Of a DNA stretch of 64,000 nt, positions 33,601 through 46,300 are shown piece by piece. The stretch is taken from positions 5,827,900 to 5,891,899 of the forward strand of contig NC_031476.1 of the NCBI RefSeq assembly GCF_000006565.2, in the 5' to 3' direction. How positions within the stretch are numbered: the stretch's first letter is position 1; each line of letters opens with the position of its first letter. Both the position numbers and the translations under genes were made by a program. The stretch is from Toxoplasma gondii ME49 (Eukaryota; Apicomplexa; Conoidasida; Eucoccidiorida; Sarcocystidae). The notes beneath the pieces were generated by a model, which saw nothing but the letters and a program-made list of their open reading frames with translations, did not search any database and was not told the origin of the DNA.

Positions 33601-36600
33601 ACACTTCAGCCCATCGCGTTTTTTCCTGTCCTGGTCAAAGTGTTGCTGGTTGTCTCACGATGGGGTCGATAGTGTTTTCTGTAATGCCTTGTCAAATCGT
33701 GAACTTGATTGTCGGAGACCTCCACGAATGTCGCCATCGGCTTATCTGTATCCTGGATCAAATGAACAAAACACATGGTTGCCACACTGTACTGAATGCC
33801 CGTGTTAGACGAATCCCGCGATAGTCTCGACACGCACTATACTGGTACCATACATCGTCAAAACGCCGAATAGTGTCGAGCGTGGAGGATCCACCTGGGG
33901 CCAGGCTGCTTGAACATTCTCACTTTCACATCGCCTGGCTCTGTACAATCAACGTTCACACCGTCTCCAGACACCTTCTTTCTTTTGGAGGCCATGGCTG
34001 TCCAGATAGTATACGTGCTACGAAGCTCCTCCATTTTCGAAAAATGGGGGCAACCGATACATGTGAGTAAAAAAGGGGCACAATATAGGGAGATGTATGT
34101 AGTTAAATTAGAAGCCACGAGGCATTTCGCGATGCAGTGAGTTACCCGAGGCATCTGTTTCAGCGTCGATTTTCTGAATAAGTCGTAGACAGCCAAAATA
34201 AGAACGCCATCATCGGAATCAGGCCCTCCACTTCCAAAAATTGAGGATGTCTTGCCGCCCCGGCTAGGACGGATTGCGAACAGTGTCGCGGTCTCTCCAG
34301 CTGTGTAATAATAGTGGACAGAAGCAGGACATAACGACAGACATTATACCACACTTGCTCACATCACCGAGGCTGTTCCTGATTACAACACTCAGGCGAT
34401 CTGCTAACAAATTATTTTGACCCCTCTGCAACGTAGGTGTCAGGGTGCCCCTCTAAAACGATGCGGATGTCCTGTTTCTATGTTGAGGGGGACGTCGAGA
34501 CGACCGCAGAATTTTTGTGTAACTTTTCCCTTTACAGACCGACAGGCGTTGACGTCTTGGTCACCTCAGTCGCCGATCAACAGTTGGTCTCTGCATTCTC
34601 TTCTTACCATCCCAGAACTGTACGCACGGTTTAGGAGTGTTTTTGCGGGAGTCTCAATTAGCCATATTCATAGTATGGGACAGGTCAATATGAAGTTACG
34701 GTGCGCAGGGAGCCTCCCCCTGTCTCGAGCAACCAAGAATTTGTTCGGCACCGCATTGCCAAGAGTAAGTCGAACAAATCTAAAGAGCTCTTGCCCTGTT
34801 CTGCCGCCTCAAAAAACTAACCTACGACTCGGTCCACCAACGGAGCGCCACGTTCTCGGAATACTTCCTGTTTAGAAGCTTCAGGAGGAAATACTCTGTC
34901 GACACTACACATACAAAACTCCCACATGCAGAACATTCGATTGTTTATGAGTGCAGAACGAGCTTCGGAGGACACACCGTGCTATAAGAACCAAGCACAT
35001 TGCACACCGGGGGACAAAGCTAGTACTTCATAAATCCCAGCAGGGAAATAGGCAGGTGCTACGCATATACAGGTATTGTCGTTCTCAGTGTGGCTGTTTA
35101 GATCCTTGCATTAGGTTCACCTGTATGCAGCTCACGACGATTTGCTTAGGAAACGCGCTTCTGCTTCAGTGCAAGGTGCTCCCAGTAGTGTCATATTGTA
35201 TACAGAACGGCAGACTGGAAATTGTTTCTGTGTTAATGACGCACACATGATGCGTCGGTCTACTGGTAGCCGACGTGCACGGGGATATAGGCTGTTTGTA
35301 CACGAGTGGTATGGAGCGTCCTGGATGAGCTAACAACTGTTACGTAGCACGAGCCACATGTTAGTTAACTTCGTCCTTCGTAGAGCGTGTCCGTCACTCT
35401 TCCGACGCTATGATGCGAACAGCCGTTCCGAAATTGTCGACGCTTAAAATACTGGACGACACGGTGTTTCGGCTGAGACAGCCTACGCAGAAAACCTCGA
35501 AGCCTGGCAGACATCCGTTTCTACATGAATGTGTGGCGGGCGATAAGACCACGGCGCGGTGTGCAGATACTCCATGTTTGGATAATGAACCTATGTGTCA
35601 AACTCACATATATGGTTGGTCGACATTCGGCGGATTCGGTTCCGCGAGCCAAAGAACTGTCCACTCCGCAGGGTCGACAGTGTAGCACTGCGCCAGTAGT
35701 GAGGGCACATTGGTTGCTCCCCGCAAGCGAATTCCGACTTGAACGAGGTGTTAAAGCGACAAATAGCAGATTTTTCCGGCTGATTCATCAGGAACCGCTG
35801 TACAATAGTCGTCGAGGTCATGGACTTCTACGTATCGCTTATTTCTTGCGTGTCTTCCAAGTGAACGGTAAAGTAACGGATCAAGACACAACGTTGTTCA
35901 CCGGCGCCGACATGGGTTCGGTATTGTTTTCACCGATTCCACGTCCATCCGAAGAAGGCGGCTTTATTTGGGCTGTTTCGGCGCTCTCCAGGTATCGCAT
36001 TGGTGATGAACTCCATCAGTCTACCACTGCTCCGGTATCACACCTCTACGTATGACTTAAAGGTTCTGAGGCAATTCACGTCCTGCGTCTTTCTTAATAG
36101 TACAATATGTTCGCTGCTGAATCCAGAGTTTCTCAGTGAATTCACATGCTTAACAGACCCCTTTGCGGGCGAGATCGGCTTCTTCCTGGTTCGGCTGTCT
36201 TTTGCATGTCGCATCTTCAGCCACTGTGTCGGCGAGTCTGCAGGGGTGTCCCGATTGCGGCCCTCCATCGACCTTGGATTCGTCGATGATACAGCAACGT
36301 TTGTCAGATGTTCTATGGCAGGCTGTTTCTGCCTTCTGGTGTGACAAATCAGACAATCACTTGTGCCCATCAGGCAAAGGTGCCCTGACGGTGGAACAGA
36401 ATCACAACCAGACGCTGAGCCGCAGGTACCCTCGTAAGACGAGCGATGGCACGACACGTCCAATAATATTTGTCTGACAATGCGTACTGGGCAACCCAGC
36501 CCCTCTAATTTGTTGTAGCATTTGGTGTGAGATAGATCCCGGCAGTTTTCATCGTCATAAAGGTATTAATATACCACATATAGACAACTACGATCAACAG

Positions 36601-37901
36601 AACACCTACCAATTATTGAAGTCACTAACCAACAGCTAACCTGTGTAGCCTACGGGATTCCGTCGTGTCTCACCTGCATCTGGTTCTGGGGTGGACCGTC
36701 CACTTGCAGGGCAGGAAATGTCTAGAGACGCAACCGCGGTTTTGCCTTTTCGCTTCGTTCTTGCTGTTTCTGTCGTGTTATATTCGGGAATTGCATAATC
36801 GATTGTATGAAACGTCGATTCGTACACCAGTAAGTGGCGTTTGCTTGCTGAGCAACACGATAGAGCAGAGGACATAATCCATCATCGTTATTTCTACGAG
36901 AGCTCACGTGACGAAGTCACCCGAATAGTTTATCCCGACAAGTTACGAAAGATTAACTTACTCCCCCTAGTCGAGAATCGGATTTGTGTGTCGGTAAATT
37001 AACACGCCAACCGACTGTGGCCGCGTTATCAAGCGATTCTGCTTGTAGCTGCTTTCTGGTGTTCCTGACGAAAATTTTAGGACCCGGGGGCTCTTACATC
37101 TGTTCGGTACTGCAGCGCGCATGTCCTTGGATCGCCAAGAAGCTGAGTACACTTTCATACTTCCATCACAAATCTAGGATTGGGGAGAAAATCATCCACC
37201 ACTGTCTTCACAACGCACCGGCACCACGTTCGACACTTCCGCCTGTCAGCACTTAATCTCTAAATAATGTTTAGAATCAATTTATATACCAATATTTGCT
37301 CAATGTAACACCGGTTCTGGCCTGCGACTGCTAACCGCTGTGCCAGCACAATTTTCAGCAGCCAGTGGGGCCCGGCACGCTTCAGAATTCTTAAACGAAA
37401 AGAAGACGTTAAGATGACAAGAAAATCCAGAAAGCATTCAACTACCCCACCGTTCGTCAAAATGTGGAACCAGGTGGCGTGATACTGCTGTTGAGCATAT
37501 CTCATAATCTAGATGAATAAAAGAGAATTTATGGTTGCTCCAACTGAGCCACGTGCGCATTACGTAGTTACCACCTAGAGATTAAGAACCCAAGAGACCT
37601 ACGTACTAAATGCCGCTTTAACTCAGAAAGCTGGCCCGACCAAAACGAGCCACAGAGAGTTCTCGAATGCGTTCGCTGTCCAAGAGTTGGCAGATAAAAA
37701 TGTGTGTTTTCCTGGCGAGCCACGGAAGTGTGGTTTTATGAAGAGATGTATCTCTCCTTTTCTTCTTTTGTACGTGGGCAACTGAGCAGAAAGAAGCTCC
37801 TCTTCGTCTCGTTCAAACAAAGCCCCGCGTTTATATTGTCTCCGTGCTCTACTTTCAGCACGCAAAAGAACGTCCGTGAGTCTGCTAGTGAAACCCGCCA
37901 T
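27665..37901 (-). CDS. highly divergent kinesin-like protein with C-terminal coiled coil
   Basis: Exons, high to low: 37901-37774, 37389-37310, 37142-37098, 36847-36674, 36473-36430, 36335-36159, 35985-35934, 35503-35407, 34779-34700, 34300-34146, 34028-33924, 33752-33659, 33365-33291, 33260-33166, 32892-32827, 32517-32262, 31794-31586, 31136-30879, 30459-30357, 30284-30151, 29926-29682, 29350-29276, 28719-28511, 28395-28322, 28255-28206, 28038-27963 and 27904-27665. All phases agree (1131 residues). The start is AAAATGGCG. Kinesin landmarks appear in order: EVFCVGCLSRN (RVRPL position), TLFAIRPSRGGKTSSIFG (P-loop), DDGVLILAVYDLF, FVEVSDNQVHDL (EIYNExVYDLL), SGFYNWRFSI (SSRSHAVFTI), CLTVVELSSCD (LxLVDLAGSE), ASLGQAMLSVA (NKSLxALGxVI), NVKLKHLATLL and NSLANNSSTSLLVCINP (SLGGNSKTxMIVxISP). 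Residues about 750-980 look coiled-coil. Weakest joins: exons 7, 15/16 and 23/24. It is probably cytoskeletal; motor activity is doubtful. Confidence 0.72.
28453..28475 (-). other. candidate micro-exon in the kinesin-like gene
   Basis: A 23-base segment has a very good acceptor (TTAATTCTTCTTCAAATAG) and a CAC|GTAACA donor. It enters in phase 1, matching the preceding exon, and leaves in phase 0. In the reading used here it is skipped, because including it puts the next exon (acceptor at 28410) in a frame that cannot continue. Confidence 0.25.
29011..29092 (-). other. candidate alternative last exon of the kinesin-like gene
   Basis: The acceptor TTTAATGACTTGCCCATTTCCCCGCAG is the best in this part of the gene. 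Its phase matches the exon ending at 29276. It would add 26 residues and then stop (TGA at 29013-29011), cutting off the tail encoded from 28719 to 27665. Skipping it also keeps phase and continues the coiled coil, so both products are possible. Confidence 0.35.
33471..33547 (-). other. candidate frame-shifting cassette exon in the kinesin-like gene
   Basis: A 77-base segment has a strong acceptor (TTCCTCGTCCTTCTTTCAG) and a strong donor (TAT|GTAAGC). Phase 1 entry matches the preceding exon (33752-33659), but exit is in phase 0 and the next exon is open only in phase 1. Inclusion would therefore break the frame inside the motor domain. Confidence 0.3.
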
Positions 37902-40337
37902 TTTATGAATGTAAAACGACGCCTTTTGTACGTTTAAAACCTTTATACTGAGACAAGGTCAGGTTCCACGTTTTTTGACAGAACCATGATTAAATATCCA
38001 TTCCGATATTCGGTATCGAAACACGCGATCTGTATCTGATGAGTTGTCGTGCAAACCGCCTGAACTTTTTCGGTAGCAGCTCTCCACGACTACACCGAAG
38101 AGACTGAAACGATTTTACACCACAAGGCCAAATAGTCTGCAGCAGTCAGAGTGAGGTTCACTCGACAGTCCGGTCTAGAAAACTCTGCTGTCGTAGGGTA
38201 GAGTGGCGCTGGCAGCAGTTTGCAGCAGTAACCACTGGAAGGAACGGTTTTTTGAGCCTTGTGCGGCAATGATACTGCAATGTTTGTACTGTCACACCCC
38301 CATTAGAGGGGTCGCCTCATCGCCCCTGTGCTTCTAGAGTGTGTAATGTCCATTTTTTTAATTGGTGCGTGGGACCTCCGCATCTCTGTGTACCAAAGTG
38401 GCAAGAAGTGCTCTTGCTTCGGTTGACGCCAGTCGGCGAATCGTGCTGCCTCCACGGAGATGCCCCGGCCTCCAGCATGGAGACAGACAAAAACACGGTT
38501 TTACCCCGTTTTCTCCTATGTTCTTAGACCTGAAATCGATTCACGAAGCAGTTTTTGATTGATTCATTTCCTTGTGATTGAAGCACCAGGAGCCGTCTAC
38601 AGACGTTCCACGTAGAAACCGTGCTGAACAGTATTTGGGCAAAAACGTTTGACCAACATCTTGCTCATTTTTTACGGTTTCCAAGTGGGCAGTTAATCTT
38701 TCGTTTCAGGAATGTAACTGAGACTAGACTACGGGATGATACCAAAAGAACCTCGAGTTCCAATGGGCTCTCCGTAAAACAGGGTGACCCGGGCGTTGTG
38801 CCGTTTACGGTACCATATTGCGCTTTTACCTTCTTTCTCATTTTGTTGGCATATGCTCAGGTAGTGCTTTTGGGTCTAAACAAATAAAGCACAGATTGTT
38901 TCCTCCAGCCACCATTTGCTTCGGTTTATTGTCACTGGCTCAAAGCTTAACCTGTTCTATATGTACAACGTTCAGCAAGTGTCCGTCGAACGGCCTACGT
39001 CAAAAAAGGCGAAAACGCGTTTTTTGTTACCTTTGCCTCCAAAAAACAGTGTACGCAATTCTTCGTTCCAGCGGTAGACCACCAAAGGTTTCGCTCGGCG
39101 CCGGGTGGAGGATCGTGGTGTTGTCTGCTGTCTCCGGTCCGCCAGTCTATCGACAAGTTGGATGTGCAACTGTCTCCGTTGCACTGTGCTACGCCCGTCT
39201 CCTATTAACCGGGCGACTCAGGTCGACTGTCCTGCTATGACCTGTGCTGTTCAGTTCCTTTTTTCAGCCCACCCCAATCGTGCGTCCTGCAACAGAGGAG
39301 TTGTCGTCTGTTCACACAAAGCATTGTCTGCGCGTCGATTCCGCCCTGCCACCCTTTTTTTGGCCCGTACACTCGGTTGGTGAATGACGCAACACAAGAA
39401 CGGTTAATAGAACACTTTCTTCTCTCATCTGAGAAAAGTGGCTCCTGAGAACAAATGGGTTGGCAGTCAAAACATCTGCCGCCACCTGTGAATTCCATGG
39501 ACGGAGCTCAAAGCGCAGTTCTTTGGATTCCATATTTTTAATAATTTGTTGTTCGTCTCGCTGGTCTATCGTTCTGTATGTAATAAGTTCGCATACTTTT
39601 TGGTTCGTGCCCGATTGGTTGCCCCTGCCCACGGCGTCACCCTTTGCCAAAAATTTCCTGCAAGTTTTCACTGCATACAAGGACAAGACAGCCCCTCCGA
39701 GAGCTGGTTTGTCATTTGATGGCTTTTTGACTACAGTGACTATCGTTATTACACCAGTGCCATCGTCTCGCGTCCCTTTTTCGTATTTTGCTTGTTACAA
39801 ACTTTTACAGCTATCCCCCGACAGTACTCTTCTTTTCTTGCATTCAACGGCATAATACAATTTCGGGGAAGCAAGGATAGCGTCACACAAAAACGGGATT
39901 ACAGTCGCTCGCGATAGGACGTCTTCCTCCCTGTCTGTACCAACGGTACAGACCTCCAGAGCACGCGAGCAGACCCGGGGGAGAAGCGTCGGTCGAGTCG
40001 AGTTTCCGAGACTGCCATCGCCTTACAGATGTCCTAAAAATGCCTGTGACGAAGGGCAGGAACGAAAATGTGATTTTCATCATTTCTTTCGCGGAGTCCA
40101 GTGTTGGGTCGGATGCTCACGCCCCAAAGCGTTAGAGCCATCATCTACGCCTTCAAATTCGTTGTTGAACAGGAAGGCATATTCGGCGTCTGATCAGGTT
40201 CGAAGCGCTTGCCCAGCCGCAGGGCCTCCCTGATTAGTAATCCGCCATAACATAAGATTGGTTCGCGACTTTCTTCACCAGCCTCTCAGCAGTCTGCTTC
40301 GTCATCCAAGTATCCACCTATCCCCCACTGCGTCAGC
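37902..40337. promoter_or_regulatory. divergent upstream region of the kinesin-like and giant-protein genes
   Basis: 2.4 kb lie between two ATGs on opposite strands: 37901 (-), context AAAATGGCG, and 40338 (+), context CAGCATGTCG. No exon with convincing splice pairs was found. Both promoters and leaders should lie here. Confidence 0.45.
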
Positions 40338-43300
40338 ATGTCGCGATCTCGAGTTCTACACTCGGGTGCCTCGCCCGGTGCCTCTGAAGGCAGCGGTGTA
40401 GCTAAAACGTTCGGCGTTCATGACCAGCATGCATTTGATCTTCTATATCAGCTCCACACGAGCGGTCTCAAACTTTGTGTTGAGTGGCGAAACGCGCCAC
40501 CTCAGGAATTGCGTACGAATTCTTCTCTCCTTCAGTCCAGTTCTGAGTCTTCCGACCCTCAGTCCTCTTCTCAATCACCACCTTTCTCTTCTTTCCCGTC
40601 ATCCGACACTACGAGTACTCCGTGCACTTCAGGACCGAAGGCAGATAACGCACCAACAGCCCAAATCGTATCGTCGCCTCACCCCCAGTATGCTGCAATG
40701 TCGAAACGCTCTTCAGGCGGAGACGACGAAGGACAAGAGGGATTCGAGGCACTTGATGCAGTGCTGTGCATCCCGTTGAAAAATGGTTCAGAGGCAGCTC
40801 GATTGCTTGTGAGGCGATCTGACAACGGTAGCCTGTCTGAGCCGTTTAGTTCAACCATCGAATTTACACTTAATCGACAGAGTGTCATATTCCTTCCCTC
40901 CCACCAGTCACATAAGAATGATCCATCCCCCTGTTTAGAAGACCCCAGTCAGGAATGCATCGTGCCGTCACAAGAACAAGACGTAATAACACGCGTCGAA
41001 CAAGCAAAAAGGACTCTATCGCCGATACCGGTATCTACCCACGGATGTGAGAAGGGCGTTGACAATTCAACGCAGATGAAGGACGAGACGGCAACATTAA
41101 CGCCCTTTTCAGCTCCCTCGCACCGTTCGTGCCCATCCCACATCACCTTAGCAACAGGCTGCAAAGCTCCTGGTCGTCCTGAAGGAATACACAGCCCTTG
41201 TGGAGGCTCTTCCTCCTTCCCAGACCGCCAGGCTCGTAGCACCTCTCCTCAGCAACCGCCTCTCATCGAGTCACGTCCTGCGACCACCGTGTCCCCGGCC
41301 TCGGGAGCACCTGCCCGTGTCCATTCCGTATCTCATGCGGGTCCTGGAGAAGCCGGCCCTTCGGTCTATTCGTTGCCATCTGGTACCAGGTTCTCGTCGT
41401 CTTCTGTGAAAGTTGCGTCTCTCTTATCTGGCACGTCGCAGCTCGTTCCCACTTCTGTACCAGGTGGCCAATGCCGTGAACCTGTCCTGCTCAAAGGACC
41501 CGGTGGCATCGAGATTATGATACGCTGTCGGTGCTTCAAGCCACAGGCTTCTTCCTTTTCCACGGGATCACACAATGGCCCAGACGCTAGGACTAATTGC
41601 CGACCACACCTCCCGTGTACGGTAGTCTATGAAGCCTTGAGGATTCTTCAGTTCTACGGCTTCCAACAATGCGCACTTCTGTCATCTCTGATACCTCCAT
41701 CTTCTTATTCGAAGGGATGTGGCGGCCTCGAGCAGGTCCTGCTCAAACTCAATTTGCAGGTGCTCCGTGCTGAGACTCCTGCGTCGTCGGATGCGATTGT
41801 GTCATCTGAGGCACCAAAAGAAGCGCGAACTGCAGCGATACATCCAGTCGTTTCTAAAAAAAAAGAGGTGCCAGCGCCTGACAGTCAAATGTCGTCAGCC
41901 TGTGCAAAAAGTGAAGAGGACGGGAAGCAGACGGCTGCCACGCAAAACGCGGAGGCGGAGGGACTGCCTGCAGATGATATCTGCTCAGAGTTGTGTGGAC
42001 ACTCGGAAAAGGAGTGCGGCCTTGCGCCCAGGCCGATCCCAGGTGCCTGCTTGAGTTTGGCCTCAAAGCGAGACCTGTCGGAGTGTGGAAAAGATGACCT
42101 TAGGGATGGGATGGACGCGCAACAACTAAAGCCGGACGTGCAGGAAAGCGAGAAAACACAGGTCGGAATTAGTGGTGCGTTTGGCAGAATGCTCCAATCT
42201 TTAGGCTACCCGCAAGGCTCAGCCGACCTAACCATGGTGTACCTCGCCGCAGCAGGAATCTTGGTGAGTGGTTTGTTTATGCAGATCAGGAGCCTCGGGA
42301 TAGCGTATTCGATGTGTGAAATCAATATTTCTCGTCGTTGAAGTGTGACGGTTTGTATTTGCTCCGAGGAAGCTGTTCGCCCCCGCCGGTGCTTTGTGAC
42401 TGTTCTGAGTAGGTCGGTTATTGAGCAAGCATGCTTCACACTCACTATGTAATCAGCATTTTACTCCTGTATCACCTTTCTCCTGTGACTACCTTTACCT
42501 TGGTCAGCCATGGCAGAAGAACGAGACGAGCCGTTGCACTGACGGGAAGAAATGCCCTGACAATTACCGGCATCGTGTAGACAGGAAACGTGCTGTATGA
42601 GTGAAGGCCTAAGAGTATTAAGGAGCGTATTCTCCAGTGGTAGCTGCACAAAGCTTTCATCACTGTGCGCGCCTTAAGGCAGTGACCGCGATAGCCATTA
42701 AAGGATCTGTTGATTCAGCTTCGTATGCGTCCATTGATTGATTTCCTTTTCGTGTGCAGGGCCCCAAAGCAGATGGACCTATCAGTGGAAATGAAGCTTG
42801 TCTTCCCGCTTCATCCGACTCGGATCAACACAAGGTTTTGACGCATGCCGCAAACCCGCCTGTGTCGTCCAATGGAGGCACAAACAAGTATACCTGTCCG
42901 CATTCGGCACCTGCGATACAAGGAAGCGATCAGGGTAAATTGAAGCCGCTGGTGTCTTCGAATGCTAAGCTACCGCACGTTTTACCTAGTTCGGCACAAA
43001 TGTCTTCCCCAATTCAATCGTTACATGCAAATCCACTTCGATCCAATGCTCATCAGGCTTCCTATCAGAGCGGAGACCTGAACAATCTATGGCCGCCTGT
43101 CGATAGCAGCGAAGTGACGACAGCTTCGATGGTCGACTCAGGCCCAACGGCGTCAAGTGACAGCTGTATACCACCTAAAGGCACAAGCGAAAGAGCAAGT
43201 CCGAGCATACCTGGGGGATCAGAAGTCTCTCACACCTCTCCCAATGATTCGGACCACGCATCTCGCTATCGCCTTGCCGCCGTCGCGGCCGCGGCTCTTG

Positions 43301-46300
43301 CAGCGGCAGTGGCCCGCAAGCAACGGCGGGAGGCGTCCGATTGCCAGGCAGCCGAGACAGGGCAGCATGCGTTTTGTGTTGCTTCTCAACAACGGAGCGT
43401 GGAGGAGCGCGTCTATCAGCAGAACCAAGTGACGCGCTTCCCTCCTGGAAAGCGTGTTCTAGGTGGCCGACCTCAGGAAAAAAAAGCAGAGCAGAAAAGC
43501 CAACGAGGAAGCGACAGCAGGTCGAACCCTTTGCTTCAGTGTTGGCTTCTTAAGGGCCACGAGAAGGCATCCTTTCCGTCTTCAGGTCATCCCTCTCAGG
43601 GCCATACAATGCTCGGAGGGAGCCAAAGAAGCCCAGAGGGAGCAGGAACCCCAGAGGTATTCAAGTGTCAAAACGGCGAAGACAGGGGACAGTCTTTTTC
43701 GACTGATCAAATGGAGGGTCAGGCGACCACGCAAAGCCGACGCATTCAACAGTGCCACACCGAGCAACCCCCGTTTGTGTCCGGAAGGGATAAGCGTCTC
43801 CTGAAGCAGCAAGAAAGCCAGGAGGAGTGGAGCTCGTCGACTTCTTGGGTCAATAGACGGTTCGGTGGTGGTCGTCGAATACCGCGAATGGTAACCGTTT
43901 CTGAAGAAGAAAACCAAAGTCCTGTGGCCTCCGACGTTGTCCGCAGCGGACCGCAGTGTGCCGGGCATCCCATTGAACGAAACGAATTAGAAACATTCAA
44001 GGAAAAGATGCTAACTGCAAGAAGCGAAAAGAGGTGAGACAACGACGAATGGTTTCCGCACTCAACTTACTCGGTTCCACAGATGGAGAGTAATCGCTGC
44101 AAATGAAACTCCCGTTGTGCTTTGATGCATACAACAGCAGTTCCGTTCAGCAGAGCGCTTCAGCAGAGTTCCTTTTGAGACTCCTAGCAATGTTCTGCTC
44201 GTTGTTCGTGTCGTCACCTTCATCTACTGGAACGCCCTTCTCCATAGACGTCTCTTGTGGATCCAGAGAGAATCATAAGCAAATCTCAGTAATGTTGTTT
44301 GTGGTTGTCCCAGCTCAGACAATCGTTTGTTGACTTTTTTAGTTTGGTCTCTGCAGGCATGCCCTACTCCACTCTCTTTGCCCGTTGCCTTATGACGTTT
44401 TTGACTGTTATTTCCTTTGCCTTCCGTAAACCAGCGCTGTGTTTCATTAATGGGCTCTTCACTCGACAAGGCCCCCACCTCGGCATCCGCAGTTTCTTTT
44501 TCGGATGCACTCGTGCGGTCTTCTCTGGAACGTACCGCTTTGTCTGTGGAAACTGCGAAAGTTAAACACTCTTTGTTCGCCGTTCATGCAGCTTGAACAT
44601 TTTTTTCTACGTACTCCCCACATCCTGAGGTTTCACAAATGCCTTTCTGCAGTCAACAGTTGTACTGTTCTGGTGTTGCGATTGTCGCATTCCGCTTCAT
44701 TTGTCTTCCTGCAGCCCAATAGCAGGCGGTGACGGGACTACGGTGAAAACCCCTCTATTTTCCATGAATGAGCGACAGGTTCAGCACACTAAAGGACTGC
44801 AGTCTGCGTCTGGCTATGAGCCATGTGATTTTCCCGATAATCTTCGTCATCTGCCTGATCCGCTTTCCAAGGCCTACGGTCGGCAAATCGAAAAGGAACG
44901 TTCCGGCTCCCAGCGTGTGACGGACAGTCCGAATGCTTCAGCCCTTTATGAGCCACACGCCACCTTCCTGCGATGTCGACAGGCACTTGAAAAAATACTC
45001 GAACAACATAGAACGCTTAATCAGCTGCCTGGTGTAAGGCACGGTGCACGGGTCCCGCCTTCCATCCACCGGAACGCATCCTCAGCGCAAATGGATCTAA
45101 CAGATACCATAGGTTCATCTCTCGTGGGTGGAGGATCCATGGACGTTAGCAGCCTCCCTCTGCCTGGAAAGCAGTTGCAAGTCATGGCGGGAGTTTTTGG
45201 CGAAGAGTCATTGCAGGGCTATATTCGGGCAATTTCCCTTCTCCTTGACCCAAGACTAAACACGTCAGAAGGTGCTGTACAACTGTTCTCGCGACTCATT
45301 GCTGACAACCAGACTTCCGATGAGGAAGACGAGCAAGAGACGCCAGTTGTTTCGAGCACGCATCTCGCTGCTCCACCGTCATCACCTGTAAGCAATGAAC
45401 AGGCGCGAAATAACAGCGGCGGCGAACCAAAGACTTCTGCGGAGCTCCCCACTCTCCAAAGGGTTGTAGGGGGCTTCGGACGTAAACCGGAGAAGAAGGA
45501 GTCCGTCGTGCAAGCGTCGAAAACCGAACAAGATTTCCAGCGCTCTGGTTCAGGGGAAATGCCAACTTCGTCTGCATCGGCAGCTGCCACCGCAGCGGCG
45601 GTAGCGGCACTGCTATCTTGGAAAAAAGCTCAAAGTTTACGCCGCATCTCCCCTGATTGCGATGGAAGTGAGAAAAAGAACCAATTTTTCGAGTCGTATG
45701 CAGCGCACACGCAGGAGCTGCTCTCTCGACAACGGCAGCAGGGACGAGACAAAGTAGGGGAGGCCGTTAGCTTCACGAATGCTTGCAAACAGCCTGTCTT
45801 ACGTCACACTAAGCAAGAGAAGAACTTGCCACAGAGTGCGTTACCAAGAGGTGTTCTGCTTGATGCCGCTCGGGTGCTTCTAGCCACATCCGCGCAGCAC
45901 TCTAACAATGGAGGGGAGGCGCTCCCACTGCACCAGGCCCTCGTGCACCTCTTGCTCCCCAAGGGTAACGATCGAGACGGAAAGAAAAAAGATAATGAGG
46001 ATATGTTAGATCGCCTGACTCATCTTCATGAAACGCATAGACAAGGTAAGGCGGCTGAGCCTTCACTAGATACGCCACGAGGCGCAGTACGGTGGCAACT
46101 AGTGTCAATGCTTCTTGGAATGTGTCTGGTCAGCCACGGCATACGTGCACAACCCTATAAATTTGCCCTGGTCCTTTCTCCTTCCGTTCCCTTTCATTTC
46201 TCGTCTTCATACGCAACACAGAAATTCCCGTCCTTCACTTGCCGCGCCGCTTCGATGCATCATTTCGTGTTTGACTCCAAATGTGTCGTGAAGCTAACTG

